Part shown: positions 1 through 9,890 of the stretch, in pieces
How the letters are laid out: each line of letters starts with the position of its first letter
Numbering within the stretch: the stretch's first letter is position 1
NCBI GenBank assembly: GCA_018333775.1
Contig: JAGXSO010000015.1
Coordinates: 1 to 26,816, forward strand
Source of the DNA: Truepera sp.
Lineage (GTDB): Bacteria > Deinococcota > Deinococci > Deinococcales > Trueperaceae
DNA: 26,816 nucleotides
Direction of reading: 5' to 3'
Translations under genes and position numbers: made by a program
Notes under the pieces: model-generated
Told to the model about the DNA's origin: nothing
What the model saw: only the letters and a program-made list of their open reading frames with translations
Database searches by the model: none

Positions 1-3000
1 GTTTCAATCCGCACTCGAGCTTTCGCCCGAGTGAAACGTAGCTCCAGATGGCACTATCCACAAGGACGAGATGTTTCAATCCGCACTCGAGCTTTCGCCC
101 GAGTGAAACTTTCATTTCTCCTCCTCCCATTCATAGATAAATCTTGTTTCAATCCGCACTCGAGCTTTCGCCCGAGTGAAACGTAGCTCCAGATGGCACT
201 ATCCACAAGGACGAGATGTTTCAATCCGCACTCGAGCTTTCGCCCGAGTGAAACTATTGGCGACACCCGGCTTTAGAGTGGTATGCTATGTTTCAATCCG
301 CACTCGAGCTTTCGCCCGAGTGAAACATACCCCCCTCCCCCCGCACACGGGGCAATAAAAAGTTTCAATCCGCACTCGAGCTTTCGCCCGAGTGAAACTC
401 GTGCTAAATGGCAATACCACGAGCCACTTTATTGTTTCAATCCGCACTCGAGCTTTCGCCCGAGTGAAACGGGGCCTGCGCCAGAGCCGCCGATAATAGA
501 GCTCGTTTCAATCCGCACTCGAGCTTTCGCCCGAGTGAAACGGGTAATTTTTGAGCTACCCACACATGGCGTACACGGTTTCAATCCGCACTCGAGCTTT
601 CGCCCGAGTGAAACGACGCCAATGGATACCGCTAGCCCTGGGCCTAGCCGTGTTTCAATCCGCACTCGAGCTTTCGCCCGAGTGAAACAGGTCCGCTTGC
701 CACGATGATATACGCTCATTGTGTTTCAATCCGCACTCGAGCTTTCGCCCGAGTGAAACTCGTACCCGCACCATCGTTCACACCTCGGCTGAGGTGTTTC
801 AATCCGCACTCGAGCTTTCGCCCGAGTGAAACGTCATCGTGAACCGTAAGCGCGAGCTGGCCGAGCTGTTTCAATCCGCACTCGAGCTTTCGCCCGAGTG
901 AAACCAATGAGCAGGGGTAGATTTCCAAGCACCCAGCCGATGTTTCAATCCGCACTCGAGCTTTCGCCCGAGTGAAACCGGTAGACGTACCAGTCCTTCC
1001 GGCAGGTGTTGGTGTTTCAATCCGCACTCGAGCTTTCGCCCGAGTGAAACACCTCCTCGCGGGTCGGGTCTAGCCTGGACTCGGGTTTCAATCCGCACTC
1101 GAGCTTTCGCCCGAGTGAAACTCTCCTGCTCAGGCTGGCTAGGGGTAGGCTGGGGGTTTCAATCCGCACTCGAGCTTTCGCCCGAGTGAAACGAGCTTCA
1201 CGTAGCGGGCTGAGCACCGGCGGCACGAGTTTCAATCCGCACTCGAGCTTTCGCCCGAGTGAAACACGTAGGCCGACCACCAGCGCTATGGCGGTGCCCT
1301 CGTTTCAATCCGCACTCGAGCTTTCGCCCGAGTGAAACTTACCCGGCCACCCGCGTTTGGGGTAAGGCCCCCGTTTCAATCCGCACTCGAGCTTTCGCCC
1401 GAGTGAAACCGGTAGATGCGCAGGCGCCACTCGCCGACATTGAAGTTTCAATCCGCACTCGAGCTTTCGCCCGAGTGAAACCCGCGCACGCTGCCTTCCA
1501 TCCACCGCGTGCAGCTGTTTCAATCCGCACTCGAGCTTTCGCCCGAGTGAAACGCGCTACTTCGTAGCCGCTTGGATGTCCATCGGCGGTTTCAATCCGC
1601 ACTCGAGCTTTCGCCCGAGTGAAACAGATGATCCGGCACTACCAAGGGCGCACCGGGTTGTTTCAATCCGCACTCGAGCTTTCGCCCGAGTGAAACTAGC
1701 AAGAGCTAATGCCCTATCTGATGCCCTCAGTGTTTCAATCCGCACTCGAGCTTTCGCCCGAGTGAAACCCGAGCGGCGACCTGCATCAGTTAGGCTATGG
1801 GCGTTTCAATCCGCACTCGAGCTTTCGCCCGAGTGAAACCCGTCACCTCACCGGCACGGACGCGCCGGATGACGTTTCAATCCGCACTCGAGCTTTCGCC
1901 CGAGTGAAACCTGGAGGCTCAGCCGGGTGAGCTGCCCACCGGCGTGTTTCAATCCGCACTCGAGCTTTCGCCCGAGTGAAACGCGCTCGGCCTCTTCAGC
2001 CATCACAGCCAGCTCGCGTTTCAATCCGCACTCGAGCTTTCGCCCGAGTGAAACCCCGGTGGCGCGACCATGCGCGGCATCACTCAGCGGTTTCAATCCG
2101 CACTCGAGCTTTCGCCCGAGTGAAACCCCCCATGTCGAGTCTCTGAGGATCAATCTCGATGTTTCAATCCGCACTCGAGCTTTCGCCCGAGTGAAACGCA
2201 AGCGCTGGCGCAAGGCATTGGTCGGTACGGCCATGTTTCAATCCGCACTCGAGCTTTCGCCCGAGTGAAACGGTAGCCCATGCGTCGCCCCAGGGTGGCT
2301 ATCTCGCGTTTCAATCCGCACTCGAGCTTTCGCCCGAGTGAAACGCCAGGAGCGTCACCATCACAGACATCATAGTCCGGGTTTCAATCCGCACTCGAGC
2401 TTTCGCCCGAGTGAAACCCCAGAATGGGAGATCGAGGGCCAATTCTTGCTGTTTCAATCCGCACTCGAGCTTTCGCCCGAGTGAAACAGCCGTTCGATCA
2501 GCTCTGACCGGCGATCCCGCAGGTTTCAATCCGCACTCGAGCTTTCGCCCGAGTGAAACCTTGCCAGTTGCCGATGTTGCGGGCGTCGGCAAACGTTTCA
2601 ATCCGCACTCGAGCTTTCGCCCGAGTGAAACGAGCTACGTCGGCTGCGTGAAGTTTTCTTTCAGGCCGGTTTCAATCCGCACTCGAGCTTTCGCCCGAGT
2701 GAAACGCCAAGAATTGTCCTCGAAGGTGGCCGAGTTGCCCGTTTCAATCCGCACTCGAGCTTTCGCCCGAGTGAAACAGTTAAGCACGCAAAGGAGCGCA
2801 CATGAAGCATAAGTTTCAATCCGCACTCGAGCTTTCGCCCGAGTGAAACTCCGCAACTCCGTCGAGGTGGCGGCTAGGTTTGAGTTTCAATCCGCACTCG
2901 AGCTTTCGCCCGAGTGAAACAGGGCCGGCGGTTGGTGAGTCGGCCACTCAGCTGTTTCAATCCGCACTCGAGCTTTCGCCCGAGTGAAACATGAACTCAA

Positions 3001-4729
3001 AGGGCTTGGTCAGGGCGTTCAGTCCCGTTTCAATCCGCACTCGAGCTTTCGCCCGAGTGAAACCGATGAGACCACATTGTGGGCAAGTCTGCGAGGTGAG
3101 TTTCAATCCGCACTCGAGCTTTCGCCCGAGTGAAACCCGTCATCCTAGTAGGCATAGGCAGTCGGCCCACTGTTTCAATCCGCACTCGAGCTTTCGCCCG
3201 AGTGAAACTCAGGACGCCAACCGGATTACTGATGTGTTGCAGGTGTTTCAATCCGCACTCGAGCTTTCGCCCGAGTGAAACTCGCCAGGCTGTTATTGGC
3301 GTCGATCTGCCAGGTGAAGTTTCAATCCGCACTCGAGCTTTCGCCCGAGTGAAACAGGCTCAATCGGATCGGCGGCATTCTCAATGGCCTCGTTTCAATC
3401 CGCACTCGAGCTTTCGCCCGAGTGAAACGCTGCCGGTACAGACTATGCTGCTGCGCGACATCCGCGTTTCAATCCGCACTCGAGCTTTCGCCCGAGTGAA
3501 ACACCGTTTGGAGGTCGGAGAGGAGGTCTTGGCCTATGTTTCAATCCGCACTCGAGCTTTCGCCCGAGTGAAACCGGAGCCGTTAATCCGGGCAGAAATG
3601 AATTCACCATGTTTCAATCCGCACTCGAGCTTTCGCCCGAGTGAAACGGGAGGAGGTTAATCTATGTTTACCGGAGCAGAGTTGGTTTCAATCCGCACTC
3701 GAGCTTTCGCCCGAGTGAAACAATGTGCTATGCCCGCCCCCATTAGCCAGGCCATGTTTCAATCCGCACTCGAGCTTTCGCCCGAGTGAAACTGAGGAGC
3801 AGGCGCGGGACACTTCAACACATCGAGAGTTTCAATCCGCACTCGAGCTTTCGCCCGAGTGAAACTGGATGTGACCGTTCACGAATCACTCCCGATGAGT
3901 TTCAATCCGCACTCGAGCTTTCGCCCGAGTGAAACCGAACAGCTAGACGGGCTTGCACGGGCAGCGGGAGTTTCAATCCGCACTCGAGCTTTCGCCCGAG
4001 TGAAACTGAGAAGGCGGGGGCAGGAAGGGGGAAGTTTACGAGTTTCAATCCGCACTCGAGCTTTCGCCCGAGTGAAACGCGACAGTCATTAGAACACCCC
4101 CCGGCCTAACGACAGTTTCAATCCGCACTCGAGCTTTCGCCCGAGTGAAACGCGCTTGGTGCGCTCCAAAAACCGCTATAGGGCCAAGTTTCAATCCGCA
4201 CTCGAGCTTTCGCCCGAGTGAAACGCGGCGGGCAATGACATTCGAGTATTCCTGATGTTTCAATCCGCACTCGAGCTTTCGCCCGAGTGAAACAAGCGCG
4301 GCATCAGCTAGGCCACGCTCCTGCCTCAAGTTTCAATCCGCACTCGAGCTTTCGCCCGAGTGAAACCAGCGAGGCCGAGATGCACCAGTTCGTCCAGGAG
4401 CAGTTTCAATCCGCACTCGAGCTTTCGCCCGAGTGAAACTATGACCGTGAGCGTTGAGCCGGAACTTCGTTTGAGTTTCAATCCGCACTCGAGCTTTCGC
4501 CCGAGTGAAACCAAACGCAATGCCCAGAGCCAGAGCTGCTGTACGTTGTTTCAATCCGCACTCGAGCTTTCGCCCGAGTGAAACGTGTTGACAACGGCCT
4601 CTAGTTCCTTGCTGCAAACGTTTCAATCCGCACTCGAGCTTTCGCCCGAGTGAAACCCTGCCGCTGCTGCTGGGCACCCCTGCCAGGAGCGTGTTTCAAT
4701 CCGCACTCGAGCTTTCGCCCGAGTGAAAC
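1..4729 (-). CRISPR. CRISPR array, 66 repeats of 37 nt, 65 spacers
   Basis: I counted 66 copies of a 37-nt repeat beginning GTTTCAATCC and ending GAGTGAAAC (plus strand), first at 1-37 and last at 4693-4729, all identical by eye. The 65 spacers are 32-37 nt, mostly 34-36. On the minus strand each repeat ends in GGATTGAAAC, the classic 3' end that becomes the crRNA 5' handle, and contains an 8-bp stem (ACTCGGGC/GCTCGAGT, one G-U pair) closed by a GAAA tetraloop. This, and the position of cas2 and a leader-like segment on the right, show that transcription runs leftward and that new spacers enter at the right. Spacer 1 (38-72) and spacer 3 (183-217) are identical. The leftmost repeat shows no decay, so the array probably continues beyond the window. 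The repeat resembles type I-C repeats in its stem plus 11-12-nt tail but is longer than the usual ~32 nt. Confidence 0.99.
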
Positions 4730-4930
4730 GGCCTGCAAAAAAAGCTCGTGGGGGGCGCCGAAAATACTCAACTTTGCGCGAACCTCCCTTGCGAGGCCAC
4801 CTCCACTGGGTGGAGGTAGCTATAGTGTACATGCTTTTTCAATGTCCCCAAGCCCTTTTTGAGGGCTTGCGCGAACCCCCCTGGGTTTTGCTGCTTGCTT
4901 GGGGTTCGCGCTGCTTACCTGCCGGAGCAC
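4730..4930 (-). promoter_or_regulatory. CRISPR leader
   Basis: This non-coding 201-bp segment lies between the cas2 stop and the leader-proximal repeat. It should hold the pre-crRNA promoter and the Cas1-Cas2 integration signals. Visible elements are a direct repeat TTGCGCGAACC (4774-4784 and 4867-4877), an 11-bp inverted repeat (4869-4879/4901-4911), an 8-bp hairpin ACCTCCAC/GTGGAGGT (4799-4806/4810-4817) and another, CAAGCCCT/AGGGCTTG (4849-4856/4862-4869). On the minus strand a possible -10 box lies around TACACTATAG (about 4819-4829), with a weak TTGGGG or TTGAAA upstream; the promoter is a guess. An A-rich run on the plus strand (4737-4743) lies next to the last repeat. Short ORFs crossing this region are not credible. 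Confidence 0.8.
4869..4911. repeat. 11-bp inverted repeat in CRISPR leader
   Basis: GCGCGAACCCC (4869-4879) is followed after 21 nt by its exact reverse complement GGGGTTCGCGC (4901-4911). The left arm also shares TTGCGCGAACC with a second copy at 4774-4784, 93 bp closer to the array. The same word therefore occurs three times in the leader, twice direct and once inverted. It may be a protein-binding site for adaptation or transcription control, or an end signal for the cas operon. There is no T-run, so a classic terminator is unlikely. Confidence 0.6.
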
Positions 4931-5230
4931 TCAGATAACCAATGGGTCATCAAAATCACGGTATTTATCCTGTCCATGCACCCGCAGACACCTATCACGT
5001 CCACCCACCAGGGTGTAGATGCGCAAGCTGTCTTTTTCGGGTTCCATAATCTTGAGCAGCTTGGCCTCCATGTCCTCGAGCTGGGCTTTGGTTACGCGGC
5101 ACTCGAAGACCGACATCTGCACCCGCTGCCCAAAGTTCTTGCAGACCTTCGCCACTCGTGCAAGCCGCGACTGACCGTCCTCTGAGGTCACGCTAACATC
5201 GTAGGCAACGAGGATGTCCAACCGTTCCAT
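4931..5230 (-). CDS. cas2: Cas2 spacer-acquisition endoribonuclease-fold protein
   Basis: This 99-residue protein has the size and ferredoxin-like pattern of Cas2, which forms the scaffold of the Cas1-Cas2 integrase that inserts new spacers at the leader end. The first strand reads LDILVAYDVS, with the conserved Asp after Tyr near residue 11, and is followed by RLARVAKVCKNFGQRVQMSVFEC, typical of type I-C Cas2. The ATG at 5230 is preceded by GGGGAAG at good spacing and lies 3 nt after the cas1 stop, so it is translated from the same message. It is the last gene of the operon and sits directly before the leader. Confidence 0.96.
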   Translation of the reverse strand: MERLDILVAYDVSVTSEDGQSRLARVAKVCKNFGQRVQMSVFECRVTKAQLEDMEAKLLKIMEPEKDSLRIYTLVGGRDRCLRVHGQDKYRDFDDPLVI

Positions 5231-5233
5231 CGC

Positions 5234-6253
5234 TTACTTCCCCACAAATGCCGGATACTCCGGCAGGTCGCCGCGCAGATAGCGCGCTAGCAGGCGGGCC
5301 TGGATGTGTGGCAGCAATCCCACTGGTACCGGCTCTTTGAACAAGGGGTGTTGCAGTGTCTCCTGCCGCCGGGTCTGGAAAGCCACAATCACTACCTTAC
5401 GCCCCTCGTCGCTCAGTAACACAGCCCCGCCGGGCCGCTCCTCGAAGTGTTTGGGCGCCAGTTGCTTGCGGTTCAAGAGCGAAAGCACTAGTCGGTCGGC
5501 CCACCAGGCTCGAAACTCTTCGATCAGGTCTAGTGCTAGAGCATTGCGTCCGGGTCGCAGAGCGTGCAAGAAACCTACCTGGGGGTCGAGACCCACTCCC
5601 TCCAGGGCTGCCGTGCATTGGGTGGTGAGCAGCGCATATACAAAGCCCAGCAAAGCATTCACCGGGTCGCGCGGGGGTCGCTTGTTGCGGCCATCGAAAC
5701 GAAACTCGCCCGAGAGCAACAGGTCGCCGAAAACAGCAAAATAGCTGCTAGCAGCACTGCCCTCCAGGCCGCGCACCTCGTCTACGGTGCGGGCCTGGGG
5801 CAGGTGGCGCAGGGCGCTTTCGTGCTCGTAGAGAGCTAGGCTCAGGGCCTGGGTCTCACCGCGTTCGCGCACTGCCCGTTGCAAGACCAGGCGGGTGTTT
5901 CGCAGCTTGGCCTCCACAAAGCGCTGGGCTAGATAAAGCAAGCTCGACGAGGATTCCAGCACCTGATGTTGCGCCCGGCGCAGCAGTACATTGCCCGAGA
6001 TGGGGCCCTGAAGACGCCCCTGGAAGCGCCCGCTCTCGCTAAACCAGGCCAGTTCGCGTCCATCCTGGGCGCAGCGGTGTATCAAAAAGGGTGAAAGTAG
6101 CACATTGCCAAATAGCGACACCCCCCCCAGATGGTGCAGAGGAATTTGCCGCAGCACAGTTCTTTCTTGCTCTATGCGGAGGGTATCACCCTCCAGGCGC
6201 AAATACGCACCTTGGGTCTGGATGTAGAGGGTATTGAGCAGTTGGGTAGTCAC
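5234..6253 (-). CDS. cas1: Cas1 integrase, type I-C
   Basis: This 339-residue protein is the metal-dependent integrase that joins prespacers to the leader-repeat junction. The metal ligands are visible: E164 in RGLEGSAASSYF, H230 in GFLHALRPGR and the acidic cluster D242-E246 in LALDLIEEFR. The N-terminal half (TLYIQTQGAYLRLEGDTLRI) is the beta-domain that dimerises. Length and motifs match the Cas1c group. The start codon is GTG at 6253 and overlaps the cas4 stop as GTGA, so the two are translationally coupled. cas2 follows after 3 nt. It belongs to the adaptation module with cas4 and cas2. Confidence 0.97.
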   Translation of the reverse strand: MTTQLLNTLYIQTQGAYLRLEGDTLRIEQERTVLRQIPLHHLGGVSLFGNVLLSPFLIHRCAQDGRELAWFSESGRFQGRLQGPISGNVLLRRAQHQVLESSSSLLYLAQRFVEAKLRNTRLVLQRAVRERGETQALSLALYEHESALRHLPQARTVDEVRGLEGSAASSYFAVFGDLLLSGEFRFDGRNKRPPRDPVNALLGFVYALLTTQCTAALEGVGLDPQVGFLHALRPGRNALALDLIEEFRAWWADRLVLSLLNRKQLAPKHFEERPGGAVLLSDEGRKVVIVAFQTRRQETLQHPLFKEPVPVGLLPHIQARLLARYLRGDLPEYPAFVGK

Positions 6254-6918
6254 AAGCCTCTCTTTTCACCCTTGCCAGCAGATAGCCAAACAGCCAGGGC
6301 GGCGGGTATTTCGGGCATACAGGTGTCTATTAGCGAACAGTTGGGACAGCGGGCATCGGCTACGGGCGGGGGTAGCCGGGTTTGGCTCAAAACTTGCCGC
6401 ACCGCGCTGATGATGGTCATGGTCTCCGAACGCAGTTCGGGTGTGAACAGTACTTCCTGCCTGCGCTGGCTGCTTTTATAAAACAGTGCGCCCTCGGGAA
6501 CCGCGACCCCAAACATCTCTTCGAGGCACAACGCCTGGGCACATAGCTGCACACGGTCGGAAAGCTTCTCCCAGCGCTTTCCTACCTTGTACTCGACCGG
6601 GTAAGGAACCCCGTCTGAAAACTCCACCACGTCGCCCTTGCCCACCAACCCCAGCCGTTCCGACCACAGGGGTAAGGCTCGCTCCATCCGTACCCCTTCA
6701 CGCATCAGCCCTTCGGGGATGTCTACATTTTCGTGGGTGCGTTTCCCCCGCTCAGTGAAGAGGTTGTCTGCCCAGTCACCCTCGAGATGAATCAGGGCGC
6801 AGCGGCGGGGACAGTAGGCGTACTGGGCCAGCGCACTTATGGGCAAGGGCTCCAAAGCCACCAGTGCTGACGGCAAGCCTTCGGGTAGGAGATCATCCTC
6901 GAGGCCCGTTGCCTCCAT
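6250..6918 (-). CDS. cas4: Cas4 RecB-like nuclease
   Basis: Cas4 is an iron-sulfur nuclease that trims prespacers and selects the PAM side together with Cas1-Cas2. Numbering from the ATG at 6918, four cysteines for a 4Fe-4S cluster are present: C36 (YAYCPRRC) and C191, C194, C200 (ARCPNCSLIDTC). The RecB nuclease residues are D96 (GKGDVVEF), E109 and K111 (YPVEYK) and Q124 (VQLCAQA). The ORF extends 7 codons upstream to 6939, but only the ATG at 6918 has a strong ribosome site (GGGAGGG, 5 nt away), and it falls just after the preceding stop, so I use 222 residues. All catalytic positions look intact. Confidence 0.95.
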   Translation of the reverse strand: MEATGLEDDLLPEGLPSALVALEPLPISALAQYAYCPRRCALIHLEGDWADNLFTERGKRTHENVDIPEGLMREGVRMERALPLWSERLGLVGKGDVVEFSDGVPYPVEYKVGKRWEKLSDRVQLCAQALCLEEMFGVAVPEGALFYKSSQRRQEVLFTPELRSETMTIISAVRQVLSQTRLPPPVADARCPNCSLIDTCMPEIPAALAVWLSAGKGEKRGL

Positions 6919-6919
6919 A

Positions 6920-7725
6920 TCAGCCCTCCCATAACGCAAAGTCCTGCTCGGGAAAGTCGCTCCAGAATAGCCCCTTGCGGCACATCTCGCCGGCCAGAGT
7001 ACGCACGAAGTTCTTTAGACCATAGTTCGCAAATCCCTGAGCTTCATAGGCCAGCCCAGCAATTCGCACCAACCGGCAAGCTACCCCTTGCTGCGGATAG
7101 TAGCGCGCCAGCAGCTCCGCACTACGGCTACCCTCTGGGGTGTCACTGTGGAGCAAAACAATCTCGTTATCCTTTTGCATAATTCGCAACAGCGAGTTGG
7201 TTTCGGCACTGGCGGCCTTGGGGTCACTGTTGACATAGCTCAGAATCTCTCGTTCCCCAATAAACCCCTTGCTTCGGGCATTATTTAGCAGGCTGGTGCC
7301 GACGGTGGTGAGCAGGTGGCTGATCGTCACGCCCCTGGCCGATCGCAGGAAGCTGGCTGCCAGTAGGATCACAACCGGCAGGGAGCGGAAGCCGTGGGTG
7401 ATGTCCAGGATTACCTCGTCACGCTCCTCGAGGTGAATAACCACTTGCTCGTAAATGCCCCAGAGCTCGGACTCGTTCTTGCCGTCGGGGATGCCAACCA
7501 CCGTCCAGTGCGGGTGAAGCTCCAGGTCACTTTGCCGTTCCTGCTTGGCCTTCTCGGTTGTCAGTACCAGCACCTGCGCGTCCGGAAACCACTCGCCCCA
7601 CGCCTCCTGGATCAGGTTAGTCTCGAACTCCCGCTCACCCCAGCAATACCTGACCCGTTCATACTCGTAGCCTTTGTTCATCTGGTTGGGTCGGCCCAGG
7701 CCAAGGGTGGAGACAATCTTTCTCA

Positions 7726-7726
<1 letters not shown>
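6920..7726 (-). CDS. Double CARF-like accessory protein (Csx2/TM1812 half + APE2256/Crn1-like half)
   Basis: This 268-residue protein is probably a cyclic-oligoadenylate sensor or ring nuclease for the neighbouring Cmr complex. Residues 1-135 look like the N-terminal CARF of Csx2/TM1812 proteins: KIVSTLGLGR, a Tyr-rich stretch, and the DxTHG motif as DITHGFRSLP at 108-117. Residues ~137-250 restart a second Rossmann-like unit: LLTTVGTSLLNN (139-150), SAETNSLLRI and LLHSDTPEGSRSAELL, all typical of APE2256/Crn1-type CARF proteins. The protein stops where that family usually continues to its Gly-rich GGFK region. I see no HEPN (only a chance R-x5-H at 131-137) or other nuclease domain. The ORF begins at 7780, but the ATG at 7726 follows GGAGGAG and overlaps the cmr6 stop as TGATG. 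Family halves are recognised from motifs only; the function is inferred. Confidence 0.8.
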
Positions 7727-8695
<969 letters not shown>

Positions 8696-8706
<11 letters not shown>

Positions 8707-9091
8707 CGCCACCCCCTGCCTCGACCTTCAACACGCTCTTGGCGAAGCGTTTGAAAAATACCCAAGAGTCAAGTACGCGGTGGGTATGATGCATGTAGGT
8801 AAGGGCTGGAACAGTCTGCAAGCTGGGCAATAGGTCGCCCTTAATCTCCAGGATCGCTCCGACATGTTCGAGCAGCTTTTGGTGAGCCTTGGCCCGATTG
8901 CCATCGCCACTGGCTTTATCTGCACTGAAGGCCACCGCCTGGCACAGCCCGCTCTGCATTACCATCACCGGAAAGTTGTGGCACAGTCCACCGTAAATGT
9001 TCTTGGTCTCCTGGTCAGCGCGCTCAAGGCTGCTCACCAAATTGAGAGCCAGCTTCATATCCCGCTGGCTACGGGTCTGCGGCATCGGCAT
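8696..9091 (-). CDS. cmr5: Cmr5, type III-B small subunit (Cas11-like)
   Basis: This small, mostly helical protein of 131 residues forms the minor filament of the Cmr complex that lies along the crRNA-target duplex. Recognisable features are RSQRDMKLAL near the N-terminus and NIYGGLCHNFPVMVMQSG (31-48), the conserved Cmr5 core. An Ala/Lys-rich helix and LTYMHHTHRVLDSWVFFKRF follow, also family-typical. The ATG at 9091 begins 2 nt after the cmr4 stop, and the 3' end overlaps cmr6. Size and position in the cmr run agree with the call. Confidence 0.93.
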
Positions 9092-9093
9092 GG

Positions 9094-9888
9094 CTACTCA
9101 CCCCCCAGCCGCCTGAGCAGGCCCCGGCCCACGCTGCCCTTCCCCCCGATCTGGAGGTAGGGCTTTTGCATCACCTCACCGAAGTCGTTCGATCTCGAGA
9201 GGGCGAAGCAAGAGAACACCGCCTCGGCAGGCACGGCCTCCTCGTACCAGAGGGCGCCGCCGACAACGGTCTTAGTCTCGCTCTCGAGGCGCACTCGTGA
9301 GATCACCTCCATGCCGGTCTTGCAGAAATAGGCGAACACATCGTTGCTGACCAGGGCGAAGCGCTCGAGGAAATACATCTCTTGCTGGCCGAAGATGGCC
9401 TGGCTGAGGGCATTAGCCAGCCCGTCCGCGGAGCCCGATATGTCGAGATCTATGTCTTCCAGAATCACCTTGTTTCCGTGCTTAATTTGGCTACTGCTGG
9501 TGACAAAAACCTGTACGTCGCCCGGCGCGTTTAGCCCTGTTAGTGTGACACCTGCATCAAGGGCCTGGGCGTCGCGCTGCCAGCGTTGCAACACCAGCGG
9601 GCAGGTGATGAGGGCAAAGCTGCCCGCGTAGGAGCGCACCGGCAGCAACAGCAGCCGGGCGTCGGTGAGGGTCAGGTCGCCCTGGTTTTCCATCGAGCCG
9701 AAGACCTTCTTGGCCTGCTCATCCTCTCGACCATCGCGCAACACGCCCTTAATGCTGCTAGCTGGAATCACTGGGAACCTGGTAGCCGCCTCGCGGGCCA
9801 CCGGAAGGTCAATTACGCTACTGCTGTCCTGCCCGGTTCCAGCGTGTACGGGCGTTATAGCCTGCCAGAAAATTGCTTTTGCCTGCAT
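9094..9888 (-). CDS. cmr4: Cmr4, type III-B Cas7-like backbone and target-RNA nuclease
   Basis: Cmr4 repeats along the crRNA and cuts bound target RNA at 6-nt steps. From ATG 9888 the protein has 264 residues. It begins AIFWQAITPVHAGTG, followed by VIDLPVAREAATRFPVIP and SSIKGVLRD, the hallmark Cmr4 segment. D27 in IDLP corresponds by motif to the catalytic Asp of Cmr4 (D26 in Pyrococcus), so target cleavage should be active. The C-terminus holds IGGKGSVGRGLLRR, the RAMP Gly-rich loop. A GTG at 9906 extends the frame by 6 codons into cmr3, but the ATG 2 nt after the cmr3 stop is more likely. Confidence 0.95.
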   Translation of the reverse strand: MQAKAIFWQAITPVHAGTGQDSSSVIDLPVAREAATRFPVIPASSIKGVLRDGREDEQAKKVFGSMENQGDLTLTDARLLLLPVRSYAGSFALITCPLVLQRWQRDAQALDAGVTLTGLNAPGDVQVFVTSSSQIKHGNKVILEDIDLDISGSADGLANALSQAIFGQQEMYFLERFALVSNDVFAYFCKTGMEVISRVRLESETKTVVGGALWYEEAVPAEAVFSCFALSRSNDFGEVMQKPYLQIGGKGSVGRGLLRRLGGE

Positions 9889-9890
9889 GT

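Noticed and set aside
327..361. C-rich spacer 5 with a CCCG/CGGGG element and an A-run, resembling a terminator
   Set aside because: It is an ordinary-length spacer flanked by perfect repeats. An A-run on the plus strand is not a terminator for the minus-strand transcript.
54..4677. Many open frames of 60-176 codons on both strands through the array, with repeated FNPHSSFRPSET or SLGRKLECGLK peptides
   Set aside because: Repeat plus spacer is about 72 nt, a multiple of three, so frames stay open by periodicity. They are translations of CRISPR repeats.
1..4729. Self-targeting spacers against genes in this window
   Set aside because: No spacer visibly matched another part of the window on reading. 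An alignment search of all 65 spacers would be needed for certainty.
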